DNA of 64,000 nt, taken from the NCBI GenBank assembly GCA_039985655.1, contig JBDWSF010000027.1, positions 1-64,000 on the forward strand. The letters run 5' to 3'. A program made the position numbers and the translations under genes. Under the pieces are notes generated by a model that saw only the letters and a list, made by a program, of their open reading frames with translations, ran no database searches and was not told the origin of the DNA. Of the stretch, positions 16,587-26,287 are shown one piece after another (position 1 is the stretch's first letter; each line of letters starts with the position of its first letter). The stretch comes from Postechiella sp039985655 (GTDB taxonomy: Bacteria > Bacteroidota > Bacteroidia > Flavobacteriales > Flavobacteriaceae).

Positions 16587-16997
16587 TTATTCGTTTATAA
16601 TAATTTCTTGACAAAGCTCTATGAGTACACCATTTGTAGACTTTGGATGCAAGAAAGCAACTAGCTTATTATCAGCACCTTTTTTTGGTTTTTTGTTTAA
16701 AACAACAAAACCTTCGGCGGATAATCTTTTTATTTCAGACTCAATATCATCTACATCAAAAGCAATATGGTGGATGCCTTCACCTTTCTTTTCTATAAAT
16801 TTTGCTATAGGACTCTCTTTATTCGTAGCCTCTAGTAATTCAATCTTATTATCGCCAACCTTAAAAAACGATGTTTTCACCCCTTCGCTCTCAACAGCTT
16901 CCAATTTATAAGGCTGCTCCCCAAAAAGTTTCGAATATAAAACGTTCGACGCATCAAGGTTTTTAACAGCTATGCCTATATGTTCAATTTTATTCAT
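16587..16997 (-). CDS. mce: Methylmalonyl-CoA epimerase
   Basis: The protein has 136 residues, the normal length for this family. It is a single VOC/glyoxalase-fold unit with two beta-alpha-beta-beta-beta modules. The metal-binding residues fit the family: HIGIAV near the start, and GIHHIAFDVDD with the paired histidines around 75. ELLEA in the first half and VLIEL close to the C-terminus supply the glutamates. The enzyme interconverts the R and S forms of methylmalonyl-CoA between propionyl-CoA carboxylase and methylmalonyl-CoA mutase. It stands alone between the tRNA and the divergent rbfA gene. Confidence 0.9.
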   Translation of the reverse strand: MNKIEHIGIAVKNLDASNVLYSKLFGEQPYKLEAVESEGVKTSFFKVGDNKIELLEATNKESPIAKFIEKKGEGIHHIAFDVDDIESEIKRLSAEGFVVLNKKPKKGADNKLVAFLHPKSTNGVLIELCQEIIINE

Positions 16998-17112
16998 TGA
17001 AAATGGTATTTTATTATTCCCTCAAAAGTGGAAATCTCTTAATTTAAACCTAAAAGTTAGCTCAATATATTAAAATAGCAATCTAAAAGTAAGATAATCT
17101 TTAAATAACCGT

Positions 17113-17120
17113 TATTTTTG
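17113..17120 (+). promoter_or_regulatory. Predicted -7 box of rbfA
   Basis: TATTTTTG matches the Bacteroidota -7 consensus TAnnTTTG and lies 28 bases before the rbfA ATG. No clear TTTG -33 element is seen at the usual distance. Confidence 0.45.
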
Positions 17121-17148
17121 CAGACTAAACCTTTAATAGGTATTAACA

Positions 17149-17553
17149 ATGAGTGATATAGAGGAAAGTCAAAGACAAAAAAAAATAGGAACCGTTTTAC
17201 AACAAGATTTAGTTGAAGTATTACAAGGTGCAGCCACACAAGGCGGTATGCGCGGGGTTTTAATATCGGTATCTAAAGTAAAAGTAACCGTAGATTTATC
17301 GGTTGCAAAAGTATATCTAAGCATTTTCCCTAACGATAAAGCTCAAGAATTACTAACCGGTATAAAATCTAACACGCCTTTAATAAGACACGAATTGGCA
17401 CAACGTACTAGAAATCAATTAAGGCGCATGCCTAATTTAGAATTTTTCGTAGACGATTCTTTAGAATATATCGATAAAATAGAGCAGTCTTTAAAAGGAA
17501 AAGAAAACCCTATTAACAATCCAGACTTACTAGATAAAAGAAAACTATCTTAA
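17149..17553 (+). CDS. rbfA: Ribosome-binding factor A
   Basis: The protein has 134 residues, a typical RbfA. The KH-like fold is recognisable from QRQKKIGTVLQQDLVEVLQ at the N-terminus, the VSKVKVTVDLSVAKVYLSIF strands, and the signature HELAQRTRNQLRRMPNLEFF followed by DDSLEYIDKIE. RbfA binds the 30S subunit during 16S rRNA maturation and cold adaptation. It is followed after 67 bases by the permease gene, a pairing I recall from other Flavobacteria. Confidence 0.95.
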   Translation: MSDIEESQRQKKIGTVLQQDLVEVLQGAATQGGMRGVLISVSKVKVTVDLSVAKVYLSIFPNDKAQELLTGIKSNTPLIRHELAQRTRNQLRRMPNLEFFVDDSLEYIDKIEQSLKGKENPINNPDLLDKRKLS

Positions 17554-17620
17554 TCGATTAAAAAATCTTCAAACAGTGTACTTTAAATTAATCCTTATTT
17601 TTTCTTTTTATATTTAAAGT

Positions 17621-18838
17621 ATGGATTTTCCGTTATATATAGCAAAACGTTATTTACGCTCTAAAAGCAGTAACAATGCTATTAATATTATAACCATAAT
17701 TGCTGGTGCTGGCATTGTAATAGGCACCGCATCTTTATTTATTGTACTTTCTGCCTTTGCTGGCTTAAAAGATTTTACGCTACAATTCACTTCTGTTGTA
17801 GACCCTCAATTAAAAGCCATAGCAGCAAACGGTAAATCGTTTTCGCTTACAGACGATGCTATTTCTAAATTAAACGACATTGAAGGGATTGCTCAATATT
17901 CTAAAATTATTGAAGAACGTGTTTTCATATCGTCCGAAGGCAAAACCTATCCAAGCGGTATTATAAAAGGTGTAGATCAACATTATAGTAGCGTTGTAGA
18001 CATAGATTCTGTTATAGCATCTGGTAGTTGGTTAGAGCAAAAAACAAACCAAATAGTCGTGGGCTGGGGTATTTCTAGAAACCTCTCTTTTAGTGTTTTA
18101 GATTATGCAAAAAGCATTAATATTTATGTTCCAAAACCCGGAAAAGGACAAATAAGCTCAACAAAAAAGGCATTTAGCACTGTAAAAACAGTTAATGTCG
18201 GCATTTTCGATATTAACGAAGACCTAAACGATACTTATGTTTTTGCACCCATAGATTTGGTAAAAAAACTGTTAAATTACGAACCCAATCAAATATCGGC
18301 CATAGCTTTCAAGTTAAATGATAACGCTAACCAAACCGATGTTAAAGCACAAATTCAAGCCGCTTTAGGTAATCTTGTGATTATAAAAAACAGAGAGCAA
18401 CTAAACGACAAACTTTACAAAATGCTAAACACCGAAGAGTTGGCGTTATACCTCATTTTCACACTCATATTAATCATCGCATTATTCAATGTTATTGGCT
18501 CAATAATCATGATGATTTTAGATAAAAAGAAAACACTCAATACGCTTTTTAACATTGGAGTAACCGTAAAAGACATCCGGAAAATATTCTTTTACCAAGG
18601 CAGCTTAATGTCCCTTTTAGGAGGGGTTTTAGGCATTAGTATTGGTTTTATGTTGGTCGTTTTACAAATTTACGGCCCCGAAATTTTAAAAATCTACATC
18701 ACACCATCACTTCCCTACCCAGTCACCATAAAATTCGAAAACATTATCATTGTCTTTATAACCATTTCGATTTTAGGTATTATGGCTTCCAAAATAGCCT
18801 CGGTTCGTATTAACAAAAACTTATTACAAGATATTTAA
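17621..18838 (+). CDS. LolC/LolE-type ABC transporter permease (FtsX family)
   Basis: The protein has 405 residues with four transmembrane segments: one near the N-terminus (about 22-48), a large periplasmic MacB-PCD-like domain (about 50-270), then three helices near 275-400. The opening FPLYIAKRYLRSK and the C-terminal LILIIALFNVIGSIIMMILDKKK and FFYQGSLMSLLGGVLGISIGF are typical of the lipoprotein-releasing permeases that hand outer-membrane lipoproteins to a periplasmic carrier. The ATPase partner (LolD) is not adjacent. In Bacteroidota a single permease of this kind often serves as a homodimer. Confidence 0.85.
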   Translation: MDFPLYIAKRYLRSKSSNNAINIITIIAGAGIVIGTASLFIVLSAFAGLKDFTLQFTSVVDPQLKAIAANGKSFSLTDDAISKLNDIEGIAQYSKIIEERVFISSEGKTYPSGIIKGVDQHYSSVVDIDSVIASGSWLEQKTNQIVVGWGISRNLSFSVLDYAKSINIYVPKPGKGQISSTKKAFSTVKTVNVGIFDINEDLNDTYVFAPIDLVKKLLNYEPNQISAIAFKLNDNANQTDVKAQIQAALGNLVIIKNREQLNDKLYKMLNTEELALYLIFTLILIIALFNVIGSIIMMILDKKKTLNTLFNIGVTVKDIRKIFFYQGSLMSLLGGVLGISIGFMLVVLQIYGPEILKIYITPSLPYPVTIKFENIIIVFITISILGIMASKIASVRINKNLLQDI

Positions 18839-18844
18839 TTTTTG

Positions 18845-18926
18845 GGCAAGTTGCCATAAAAAATGGCAAACAGGCTTTCGGCAGTCGCTTTTTTGTGTTG
18901 CATAAGCGCAACAACACAAAAAGAGC
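18845..18926. repeat. Double hairpin repeat downstream of the permease gene
   Basis: Two inverted repeats stand next to each other. TTGCCAT-AAAAA-ATGGCAA (18851-18869) may act as the permease terminator, although no U-tract follows. A long near-perfect stem pairs GCTTTTTTGTGTTG (18887-18900) with CAACACAAAAAGAGC (18912-18926). The sequence after it (CTCCAAC, CCTTCTTGCGGGG) is GC-richer than its surroundings. I believe similar elements occur repeatedly in flavobacterial intergenic DNA, but that is from memory. Confidence 0.5.
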
Positions 18927-18998
18927 TCCAACAAATGCCTCAATCCTTCTTGCGGGGTTATTTGCTATGTTGTTTTTCAATCGAAATCTTGTTTTTAT

Positions 18999-19229
18999 TT
19001 GCTGTGGGAATGGTATCCTTTTAAGGAAACAAAAGTGCCAAGATTAGCTTATCTAAAATTGTTAACCCCATTTAATATGCTCGATGAAAATAATTGCCTC
19101 AGAGAAAAAAGAGTTCTACCTATAATCGCTGAAGGTTCTGAAGATATTTTACCTTCAAAAAAATCAATTCTGAAGTTTATAGAAGGGAATGACAAAATTG
19201 ACCGAAATATAATTGATGCTTTTTTTTAA
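18999..19229 (+). CDS. Small orphan ORF, probable 5' part of a split gene
   Basis: This stretch encodes 76 residues from a TTG codon (no ATG at the start; RLAYLKLLTPFNMLDENN follows). No family is recognised and there is no signal peptide or membrane segment. The frame closes right after a run of eight T (19220-19227). With one T fewer it would continue into the ORF at 19216-19560, reading DAFFKRTKSKNE, so the two are probably one gene broken by a homopolymer slip or a sequencing error. The region follows a hairpin repeat and lies between housekeeping genes, which suggests an acquired or decaying locus. Confidence 0.4.
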   Translation: MLWEWYPFKETKVPRLAYLKLLTPFNMLDENNCLREKRVLPIIAEGSEDILPSKKSILKFIEGNDKIDRNIIDAFF

Positions 19230-19560
19230 ACGAACAAAATCAAAAAACGAAATTATCACCTATTGCGGGTATGGATATTGTGATGCGACTATTCCGAAAA
19301 AATACAATTGTCTCATAAATTCGGATAATTTAGATCAACCCATTAATATAAAAGCAACTATAAAATTTGTGATTTGGAATGGAATACTACCTATTGGAAC
19401 GATAGATCATGGTCACAGAACTATTTGTATTATATCTTTTGATGGAGGAATCCCGAAAGAATTAAATAAGTTGCCAAATTGGAATGATTTACGGAAAGGG
19501 AATTACGAGTATAATAAATTTGGCTTGTGCGATAAAAAAGGATTGGAAATTAATTGTTAA
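19216..19560 (+). CDS. Orphan hypothetical protein, probable 3' part of a split gene
   Basis: The ORF encodes 114 residues from the ATG at 19216. An adjacent TTG at 19213 is an alternative, and an in-frame stop lies just upstream. The sequence contains CGYGYCDATIPKKYNC, FVIWNGILPIGTIDHGHRT and ELNKLPNWNDLRKGNYEYN. I do not recognise the family. It has no signal peptide or membrane helix, so it is probably cytoplasmic. See the entry at 18999 for the possible frameshift joining both. If the T8 run is real, this half could still be translated from its own ATG. Confidence 0.45.
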   Translation: MLFFKRTKSKNEIITYCGYGYCDATIPKKYNCLINSDNLDQPINIKATIKFVIWNGILPIGTIDHGHRTICIISFDGGIPKELNKLPNWNDLRKGNYEYNKFGLCDKKGLEINC

Positions 19561-19886
19561 TCGAATAAAAAACCGTGGTTAACCCCTAATATCTCTATGT
19601 TTTTCATAGTAATGGTAAACAAAAAAAACAAATATTTTTTTTCCACAAAGAATAACTTAGCGTTGGCCTTAGTTAGTGTATTAAAATAACTTACAGGTTA
19701 ATAAAGATCGTACAAATTAAAAAAAAGAGTCTTTAAGTATGTATAAAGAAACAGATAGCCGCGTCCAGCGTCCTCGCTATGACGTTTAAAACGAATAGCA
19801 CGGTAAGTTCTTTCCTTTGCTCCCCTAAATCCCCTCAAGGGAAGAATATTTAATCCGTGAAAATCTGTATAATCCGTGTCTTAAAA
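19561..19886. other. Intergenic stretch without a recognisable gene
   Basis: This 326-bp gap between convergent genes holds no ORF above about 30 codons. It contains repeat-like phrases such as AATCCGTGAAAATCTG and ATAATCCGTGTC (19850-19880) and CTCCCCTAAATCCCC (19820-19834), which look like scattered intergenic repeats. No clear terminator hairpin was found. Confidence 0.5.
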
Positions 19887-20882
19887 CTATTCTGTAAATT
19901 GGTGTCCAGCAAATTTTTCCAGAACCTCATCAAAAGCAGCAAAAACATCTTCGGAATGATCACTGGTTACCATTTTCATGCGATATTCTTTAAAATGCGG
20001 AATGCCTTTAAAGTAATTGGTGTAATGGCGGCGCGTTTCAAAAACACCCAAAATTTCACCCTTCCAATCGATAGACATCTGTAAATGACGACGCGCGGCT
20101 TCTACACGTTCTTCTAAAGAAATTGGCGCTAAGTGTTCGCCTGTATTAAAAAAGTGTTTTACTTGCTTAAAAAACCACGGATTTCCAATGCTCGCACGAC
20201 CAATCATACAACCGTCTAATCCGTAATCGTCACGCATTTCCATAGCCCGCTCTGGAGTGGTAACATCACCATTTCCAAATACAGGAATGTGCATGCGTGG
20301 GTTATTTTTAACGTCAGCAATAGGTTTCCAATCGGCATCGCCTTTATACATTTGCGCGCGTGTACGCCCGTGAATGGCAATGGCTTTGCAACCTACATCT
20401 TGTAAGCGTTCAGCAACCTCAACAATACGTATAGAATCATGATCCCAACCTAAACGGGTTTTTACGGTAATAGGAATACTGGTGCGCTTTACCATTTCGG
20501 CAGTAAGCTGCTCCATAAGACACACATCTTTTAAAATACCTGCTCCTGCACCTTTACTCACCACTTTTTTTACGGGGCAACCAAAATTAATATCGATAAT
20601 ATCAGGTTTGGACGCTGCAACAATATCGATCGTTTCTAGCATACTATCCATATTGGCTCCAAATATTTGGATGCCTACGGGGCGCTCTTTTTCGTAAATA
20701 TCGAGTTTCATAACACTTTTTTGAGCGTTACGTATTAAACCTTCACTAGATACAAACTCGGTATAAACAACGTCTGCACCTTGCTCTTTACAAAGGGCAC
20801 GAAATGGTGGATCGCTAACATCTTCCATAGGCGCTAAAAGCAATGGAAAATCGGGAAGTTCTATATTGTCTATTTTTACCAA
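19887..20882 (-). CDS. dusB: tRNA-dihydrouridine synthase (DusB type)
   Basis: The protein has 331 residues, the usual Dus length. The FMN-binding TIM barrel is visible from LLLAPMEDVSDPPFRALC, the catalytic cysteine in DINFGCPVKKV (about residue 98), GAGAGILKD, the TVKTRLGW strand, AIHGRTRAQMYKG, and the FGNGDV and GLDGCMIGRASIGNPW phosphate-binding loops. The C-terminal helical tRNA-binding domain follows. The enzyme reduces uridines in the D-loop of tRNA with NADPH. It stands alone and is convergent with the orphan ORFs. Confidence 0.93.
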   Translation of the reverse strand: MVKIDNIELPDFPLLLAPMEDVSDPPFRALCKEQGADVVYTEFVSSEGLIRNAQKSVMKLDIYEKERPVGIQIFGANMDSMLETIDIVAASKPDIIDINFGCPVKKVVSKGAGAGILKDVCLMEQLTAEMVKRTSIPITVKTRLGWDHDSIRIVEVAERLQDVGCKAIAIHGRTRAQMYKGDADWKPIADVKNNPRMHIPVFGNGDVTTPERAMEMRDDYGLDGCMIGRASIGNPWFFKQVKHFFNTGEHLAPISLEERVEAARRHLQMSIDWKGEILGVFETRRHYTNYFKGIPHFKEYRMKMVTSDHSEDVFAAFDEVLEKFAGHQFTE

Positions 20883-20924
20883 GAGTATCTAATTTTGCGC
20901 AAAATTAGTGTTTTTTAATGAAAA

Positions 20925-20954
20925 GGCCTGTCAGGTTAAAAAACCTAGCAGGTC
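20925..20954. repeat. Hairpin repeat GGCCTGTCAGGTT / AACCTAGCAGGTC
   Basis: Imperfect 13-bp inverted arms (20925-20937 and 20942-20954) separated by four A. A related pair of arms occurs at 58593-58623. The rightward strand ends in TGTTTT and may terminate transcription. The rest of the 270-bp gap up to 21152 shows nothing clear. Confidence 0.5.
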
Positions 20955-21152
20955 TGTTTTAAAACTAAGTGAAGCTCTATCTACTTTTTAACGGCCTTTT
21001 TAATAACAAACTTAGCATTATTCTGAGTGCTACTTTGAACGCTTTAATTAGTTCTCGACTGGTTGTTTTTTTGAAAAACCCTCAGGTTAATTTTCTCAAG
21101 AAAATATTATTCAGTTGCTAAACACTAAAACTATTATGGCTTGTTTAGAGTT

Positions 21153-23615
21153 CTATTTCTCTATCATATAGTTTGTTTTAACCACTACAGGAATGCCAGT
21201 TACTGTAATTCCTTCTAGTGTAATTTTTACATTAGTTTCAACTTCACTATTATAATACGACACTTTCGAATCTCCCGTTTCGTCTGGATGAATGTATGGG
21301 TTCCAATATAGTGTATTTCTTATAGCAGACTTATTCTTGGTTTCAAAAAATTCTTCATTAGGATTTGGCGAATAAAAAACACGAGCTTCATACAACCCTT
21401 CTATTTGTTTTGTTATAGAATGTGGTAATTTTTTCGTCTTCGTCTTTCGATTTGAAGCACCTTCTTTAGTATAAATTAATATGGCACCATTTGCTCCTTG
21501 AGAACCAAATATTGCAGCACTTGGACCGTTCATAGACTCTATCTTAGCGATATCATCGGTTTGCATAAACTCAATTTCCCCCTGTTCCGTTGGAAAACCA
21601 TCAACTATTATTTGAGCAGGCCCATTATTTCTGGCAAAACTAATTGTATTGTTAACAACTCTTACTCCTGGTATACTAAATTGAATAAGCAGATAAATAC
21701 TTGAAAAATGTTGCGTTTTTTCGTCAATAACATAACTGTAATCTGGCGCTCCGTATAAACTTTTTATATTATTCTCTTCTTTCTTTTTTGCAATAATTTC
21801 TACCTCATCTAATACCGTTTCTCCTGTAATACCAAATGTTATATTTTTTCTATACATATTTTCTCTAATAGCGCTAACCTCTGGTGTATAAATAGGGATA
21901 CTATCTTTTATAAAATCGACCTCCATTGCTGGTTCGCTAAGCGAATCTAACAAAATCACGCCTTTGCTTATGCCTTTTTCTCCTCTGCTATTTATCATCA
22001 TAGTTGCTTTCCCCATGAAAACTAAATTTTCAAAATTAAATCTGCCGTTAGCATCTGACAGACTAGTAAGCATATTCATTTTCCCTTTATTAAATAAGGT
22101 TAAGCTTATATTACTATTCGCTAATGGCTTGTTTTCAGAACGTTGTTTTACTCTACCTTTTACTAAAATGCCTTTTTCTTCTTTATATGGCAGACGATAT
22201 CCTCTAATTTGAGGTATTTCTTTCCATAAAAAATCTCTCCACCCTTGTGTTAGGAGAAGTAAGTCTAAATAATCTAATCTTTTTGGGTTGGAGGAATCAA
22301 AATAGTATCCTGGATTGTGAACTTTTCCTTTTATATCGGATTCCATTAAAAAATAAGAAGAAATATTAGAGTCGAGATCTTTCGTTTCGGTGTCTCCATT
22401 TAGATCTATACTACTCAGAGAAAAGCTAGCTGGCATTGCTTCACCAGCTTTAGTTTTAGAAGAAATATTAACGACAACTTGTTCTTTAGGTTTATATATC
22501 GCTTTGTTAGCGCTCATAGTAATATTTAAATCTTCATTTTTTTCTATATAAATTAAACGTTCACTTTGTGGTCTTTTAACAGCATCATATAAAGTTACTT
22601 GTGCAATACCATCTTGTAAGGTTGTTTTTGGAAATTCAAAGTAAATGGTTGTTTTATCGACAGGAAGTTCTCTTTCAAAATAAGTAATACCTCTCGTTTT
22701 ACTAGTAATTATAACAGGTTTGTTTTGATAATTTTCTAAAGTTTTTTTATTTGTTTTAACAACTAACACTTTTCTTTCGTCAAGTTTTTTTGTGCTCAAT
22801 AAATACCCTTGCTCTTTAACTTTAGGAATAGAGATTTTTAACTCATCGCCACTTAATGTAGAAATTATAGCATAATACGTTTCTCCTTTAGCTGGTTTTA
22901 ATTTGAATTTTCCCATGCCGTCGTGAAGACTGACTAACATAGTCACTAATTTGTCATCAGAGTTATAAATTTGCCCCCTAACTGCTATAGGTAAACCATT
23001 ATTATCAACAGCTTTAAAAGCGACATCGCTAATGACATCTTCTATAAGCGACCCACCTTCTGGAAAAAGTTGGACTTTAAATGCCTTTTCATTTTTTTCT
23101 AAAGTATTTTCTGTTTTTATTTTGTTTTCCAAGTTGTATTTTACATCGTTTTTTTTATCAAAAACATCTAAAATTTCAATCTCTTTTTTAAAAATAAAAT
23201 CATCATCAAAATTGCGATTCCAATTCGTATAAGCTCGAATTTGATATGTACCAGCCTTTACGCCTATTGAATCTGTTAATTTAAAATCACCATGCCCTAA
23301 ACCCTCTTCTAATCTCGTTTTGTTACGTGCAATTATTTTAGAGTTGGGAGAAATCAACTCGACATATAATATATTACTGTGATCAAAAAGCACATTATTG
23401 TAAGCGTATACAGAATAAGCTTTATACCATAAAGATTCTCCTAAATTATAATAAGAACGGTCTGTATGCAGGTATATTTTTTCAATATCTGGAATTGAAC
23501 TTTGTGCTTTAGGTTTTGATACAGCCTCCTGTGCTTGTAATAACGAAACTGTAATAAAAAATACTAGGAAACAATTAAAATCTAATCTTATATTTTTACT
23601 TAATGGTTTAATCAT
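21153..23615 (-). CDS. Secreted MG2-like / TonB-plug protein, copy 2
   Basis: The protein has 820 residues with an N-terminal signal sequence (about 1-29). Residues about 45-150 match an alpha-2-macroglobulin MG2-type domain (IEKIYLHTDRSYYNLGESLW, GHGDFKLTDSIGVKAGTYQIRAYT). Further beta domains include a carboxypeptidase-regulatory-like one (GILVKGRVKQRSENKPLANS, 475-560). Near the C-terminus lies a TonB-receptor plug domain (about 630-745, ending in GSQGANGAILIYTKEG), but no barrel follows. A 75-residue beta segment closes the protein. It is 85 bp downstream of its paralogue (23701-26145), with which it shares the whole layout. The role is unknown. Binding or docking to an outer-membrane complex is an inference. 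Confidence 0.7.
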   Translation of the reverse strand: MIKPLSKNIRLDFNCFLVFFITVSLLQAQEAVSKPKAQSSIPDIEKIYLHTDRSYYNLGESLWYKAYSVYAYNNVLFDHSNILYVELISPNSKIIARNKTRLEEGLGHGDFKLTDSIGVKAGTYQIRAYTNWNRNFDDDFIFKKEIEILDVFDKKNDVKYNLENKIKTENTLEKNEKAFKVQLFPEGGSLIEDVISDVAFKAVDNNGLPIAVRGQIYNSDDKLVTMLVSLHDGMGKFKLKPAKGETYYAIISTLSGDELKISIPKVKEQGYLLSTKKLDERKVLVVKTNKKTLENYQNKPVIITSKTRGITYFERELPVDKTTIYFEFPKTTLQDGIAQVTLYDAVKRPQSERLIYIEKNEDLNITMSANKAIYKPKEQVVVNISSKTKAGEAMPASFSLSSIDLNGDTETKDLDSNISSYFLMESDIKGKVHNPGYYFDSSNPKRLDYLDLLLLTQGWRDFLWKEIPQIRGYRLPYKEEKGILVKGRVKQRSENKPLANSNISLTLFNKGKMNMLTSLSDANGRFNFENLVFMGKATMMINSRGEKGISKGVILLDSLSEPAMEVDFIKDSIPIYTPEVSAIRENMYRKNITFGITGETVLDEVEIIAKKKEENNIKSLYGAPDYSYVIDEKTQHFSSIYLLIQFSIPGVRVVNNTISFARNNGPAQIIVDGFPTEQGEIEFMQTDDIAKIESMNGPSAAIFGSQGANGAILIYTKEGASNRKTKTKKLPHSITKQIEGLYEARVFYSPNPNEEFFETKNKSAIRNTLYWNPYIHPDETGDSKVSYYNSEVETNVKITLEGITVTGIPVVVKTNYMIEK

Positions 23616-23700
23616 TCTACAATCTTTATCTTTTAATTTATAATTGCTAAGACATAGTGAGTTAAACTTTAAAAATGATATAGCTTATTACAAAGACAGC

Positions 23701-26145
23701 CTATTTCTCAATAGTATAATTTGTTTTAACGACTACTGGAATGCCAGTAGCTGTAATCCCTTCCAAGGTTAATTTAACATCTGTTTGAACTTCACTGTTA
23801 TAATATGACACTTGATAATTCCCTGTTTTATCAGGGTGAATGTATGGATTCCAATACAACGTATTACGTACTGCAAGTTTATTATCGTTTTCAAAAGAAG
23901 GGCTATTTGGATCTGTTGAATAAAAGATACGCGCATCATAAAACCCTTCTATTTTTTCTTTTATAGAATTAAACACTTTTTTTGCTCCGCCAAAAGAACC
24001 TCCCTCTTTTAAATAAATAGAAATAACTCCATTAGCTCCTTCTGAACCAAACATGGTTGTTTGAGATTGATAAGCATTAATTTTAGCAACCTCGTCGGGC
24101 TGAATAGCCTCTAAATCAGTTGCAGGATATAACGATTGGACCTCATCAATAAAAACAGCTGCAAAACCTCCAAATCTAGGAAATTTAAGAGCTGCACTAC
24201 CATCCTCCTCTGAATACACTAATTCCACTCCAGGGATTTCAGATTGAATTAATTGATAAATATCTGTATGAGGAGAAGACTCTTCATCATCTGCTTCATA
24301 TACAAAATCTACCAATCCATAGGCACTCCTATAGTCTTTCTTTTTTGCAGTAACCTCCACTGCATCTAAAATATTATCGGGTGCTACGCCATTTAAAGTA
24401 TACTTTTTAAACACAGCTTCTTTTAAAACGCTAATATCTTGTGTGACACCCATACTATTCGGTTTGAAGTCGACAAGCATCGGTGGCTCACTAAGCGCGT
24501 CTAACTCTATTCTACCTGTACCCTTGCCTTTTTTATTTTTAGTATTTAAATACATTGATGTCTTTCCCGTAAACACCATGGGATCAAATTCAAACCTTCC
24601 TTCTGAATCTGTTATAGTATTAAAACCTTTCATACCACCTTTACCAAATAATGTTAAATTAACAGCATTATTAGGCTTAGGTTTCTCTCCAAAAAGTTGT
24701 TTTATCGTTCCTGAAATGGTAAGTCCTTTTTCTAATTCATAAGTAAGATTTTCATCAACTTTTGGTAGTTTTTTCCATAAAAAATCCCGCCACCCTTGGG
24801 TTAAAAGTAATAAATCTAAATGCTCAGATTTCATCCTGTTACTATCATCAAAATAATATCCAGGATTATGCACTTTTCCTCTAATATCAGACTCCATTAA
24901 AAAATAAGAACTTATACTGGTGCCATAATCTTTGGCATTCTCAACCCCATTTGTGTCAATACAGCTTAAAGAAAAACTAGCAGGTACTGCATCGTCTGTT
25001 TTCGTTTTAGATGTAACGTTTACAGTTACCTTTTCGCTTGGTGTATATATTTTTTTATCTGTTGACAATGTAACCTGTAAATCATTTTCTTTTTCAATAA
25101 ATACTAATCGTTCACTTTGAGGTTTTAAATTAGCATCATACAGCGTTATTTGACTAATACCTTCTGGAAAATCAGTTTTAGGCAATTCAAAAGATAACGT
25201 AGTTTCTGTTAATACATTCGCTCCTTTAAAATAAGTCACCCCTCTTGTTTTACAAACTAAAACCACTTGGTTATCGGTTTGTTGCGACAATGTTTCTTGA
25301 TTGGTTTTAATGGATAAAATATCATTTCCTTTAACTTTTTTAAAACTCAATATATAACCTCTATCTTCTGCATTAGGAATGGGTACTTTTATTTGATTAT
25401 CATTAAAGGTTATTTCTGCATAATATTGTTCGCCCTTAACTGGTTTTAACTGAAACTTACCCATACCATCGTGCAGGCTTCCAAAAAAGGTGATCAATTC
25501 GCCACTAGAATCAAATATTTTACCTTGAACCGAAATAGGGTTACCATTATTATCGACAGACTTAAAAGCGACAACACTTTGAATATTGTTTACAAGCGAT
25601 CCGCCTTCGGGAAAAAACTGTGTTTTAAACATCTTTTCTGTACGCTTAATAACCTTATTAATTACTGTTTTAGGACTTGTTCCACTGGATTTTCTTACTG
25701 TTCCATCAAAAACATCAATAATTTCAATTTCTTTCCTAAAAACAAAATCATCCTCAAAATTACGATTAAAATTAGTGTAAGCTCTTATTTGATAGACTCC
25801 TGCCTTTACTCCAATAGAATCTTTCAATTTAAAATCGCCATGACCTAAACCACCTTCTAATCTTGTTTTATTACGACTAATTATTTTAGAATCTGAATCT
25901 ACTAATTCTACATATAGAACGTTACTATTATCAAAAAGTAAGTTCGTATAAGCGTAAACAGAATAAGCCTTATACCATAAAGATTCGCCAAGCGTATAAC
26001 ACGTTCTATCGGTATGTAAGTATATTTTTTCTATTCGAGGTAATGACGCTTTTTTTTCAGGATCTGAAGGTGATTCTTGAAATTGCAATAAAGAAGTTGT
26101 TATCATTAAAAAACTTACCACAACTATATTCAATATTTTTATCAT
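23701..26145 (-). CDS. Secreted MG2-like / TonB-plug protein, copy 1
   Basis: The protein has 814 residues with a signal sequence (1-about 24). The domain order equals that of its neighbour: MG2-like (RIEKIYLHTDRTCYTLGESL), several beta domains, a regulatory-like beta sandwich (GLTISGTIKQLFGEKPKPNN), a plug domain (about 625-735, GSEGANGVISIYLKEG) and a conserved tail (LYWNPYIHPDKTG, TGIPVVVKTNYTIEK). It follows a LytS/LytTR pair on the same strand after a gap of 142 bases. The gap contains no terminator I can identify, so regulation by that pair is plausible. The plug has acidic loops (EADDEESSPHTD) not found in copy 2, hinting at different partners. Confidence 0.7.
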   Translation of the reverse strand: MIKILNIVVVSFLMITTSLLQFQESPSDPEKKASLPRIEKIYLHTDRTCYTLGESLWYKAYSVYAYTNLLFDNSNVLYVELVDSDSKIISRNKTRLEGGLGHGDFKLKDSIGVKAGVYQIRAYTNFNRNFEDDFVFRKEIEIIDVFDGTVRKSSGTSPKTVINKVIKRTEKMFKTQFFPEGGSLVNNIQSVVAFKSVDNNGNPISVQGKIFDSSGELITFFGSLHDGMGKFQLKPVKGEQYYAEITFNDNQIKVPIPNAEDRGYILSFKKVKGNDILSIKTNQETLSQQTDNQVVLVCKTRGVTYFKGANVLTETTLSFELPKTDFPEGISQITLYDANLKPQSERLVFIEKENDLQVTLSTDKKIYTPSEKVTVNVTSKTKTDDAVPASFSLSCIDTNGVENAKDYGTSISSYFLMESDIRGKVHNPGYYFDDSNRMKSEHLDLLLLTQGWRDFLWKKLPKVDENLTYELEKGLTISGTIKQLFGEKPKPNNAVNLTLFGKGGMKGFNTITDSEGRFEFDPMVFTGKTSMYLNTKNKKGKGTGRIELDALSEPPMLVDFKPNSMGVTQDISVLKEAVFKKYTLNGVAPDNILDAVEVTAKKKDYRSAYGLVDFVYEADDEESSPHTDIYQLIQSEIPGVELVYSEEDGSAALKFPRFGGFAAVFIDEVQSLYPATDLEAIQPDEVAKINAYQSQTTMFGSEGANGVISIYLKEGGSFGGAKKVFNSIKEKIEGFYDARIFYSTDPNSPSFENDNKLAVRNTLYWNPYIHPDKTGNYQVSYYNSEVQTDVKLTLEGITATGIPVVVKTNYTIEK

Positions 26146-26287
26146 ATTTAAATTTAATTTATCAGATTAAGCAATATTCAACATCATAAAAATTTAGACC
26201 GCAAAAGTGCTTGAGGGTTTAATATTACAAAAAAAAGAACAGGTTTTTTTCTCTTTTTTACGAAACCTAAGTAAAACTTCTCATCGA

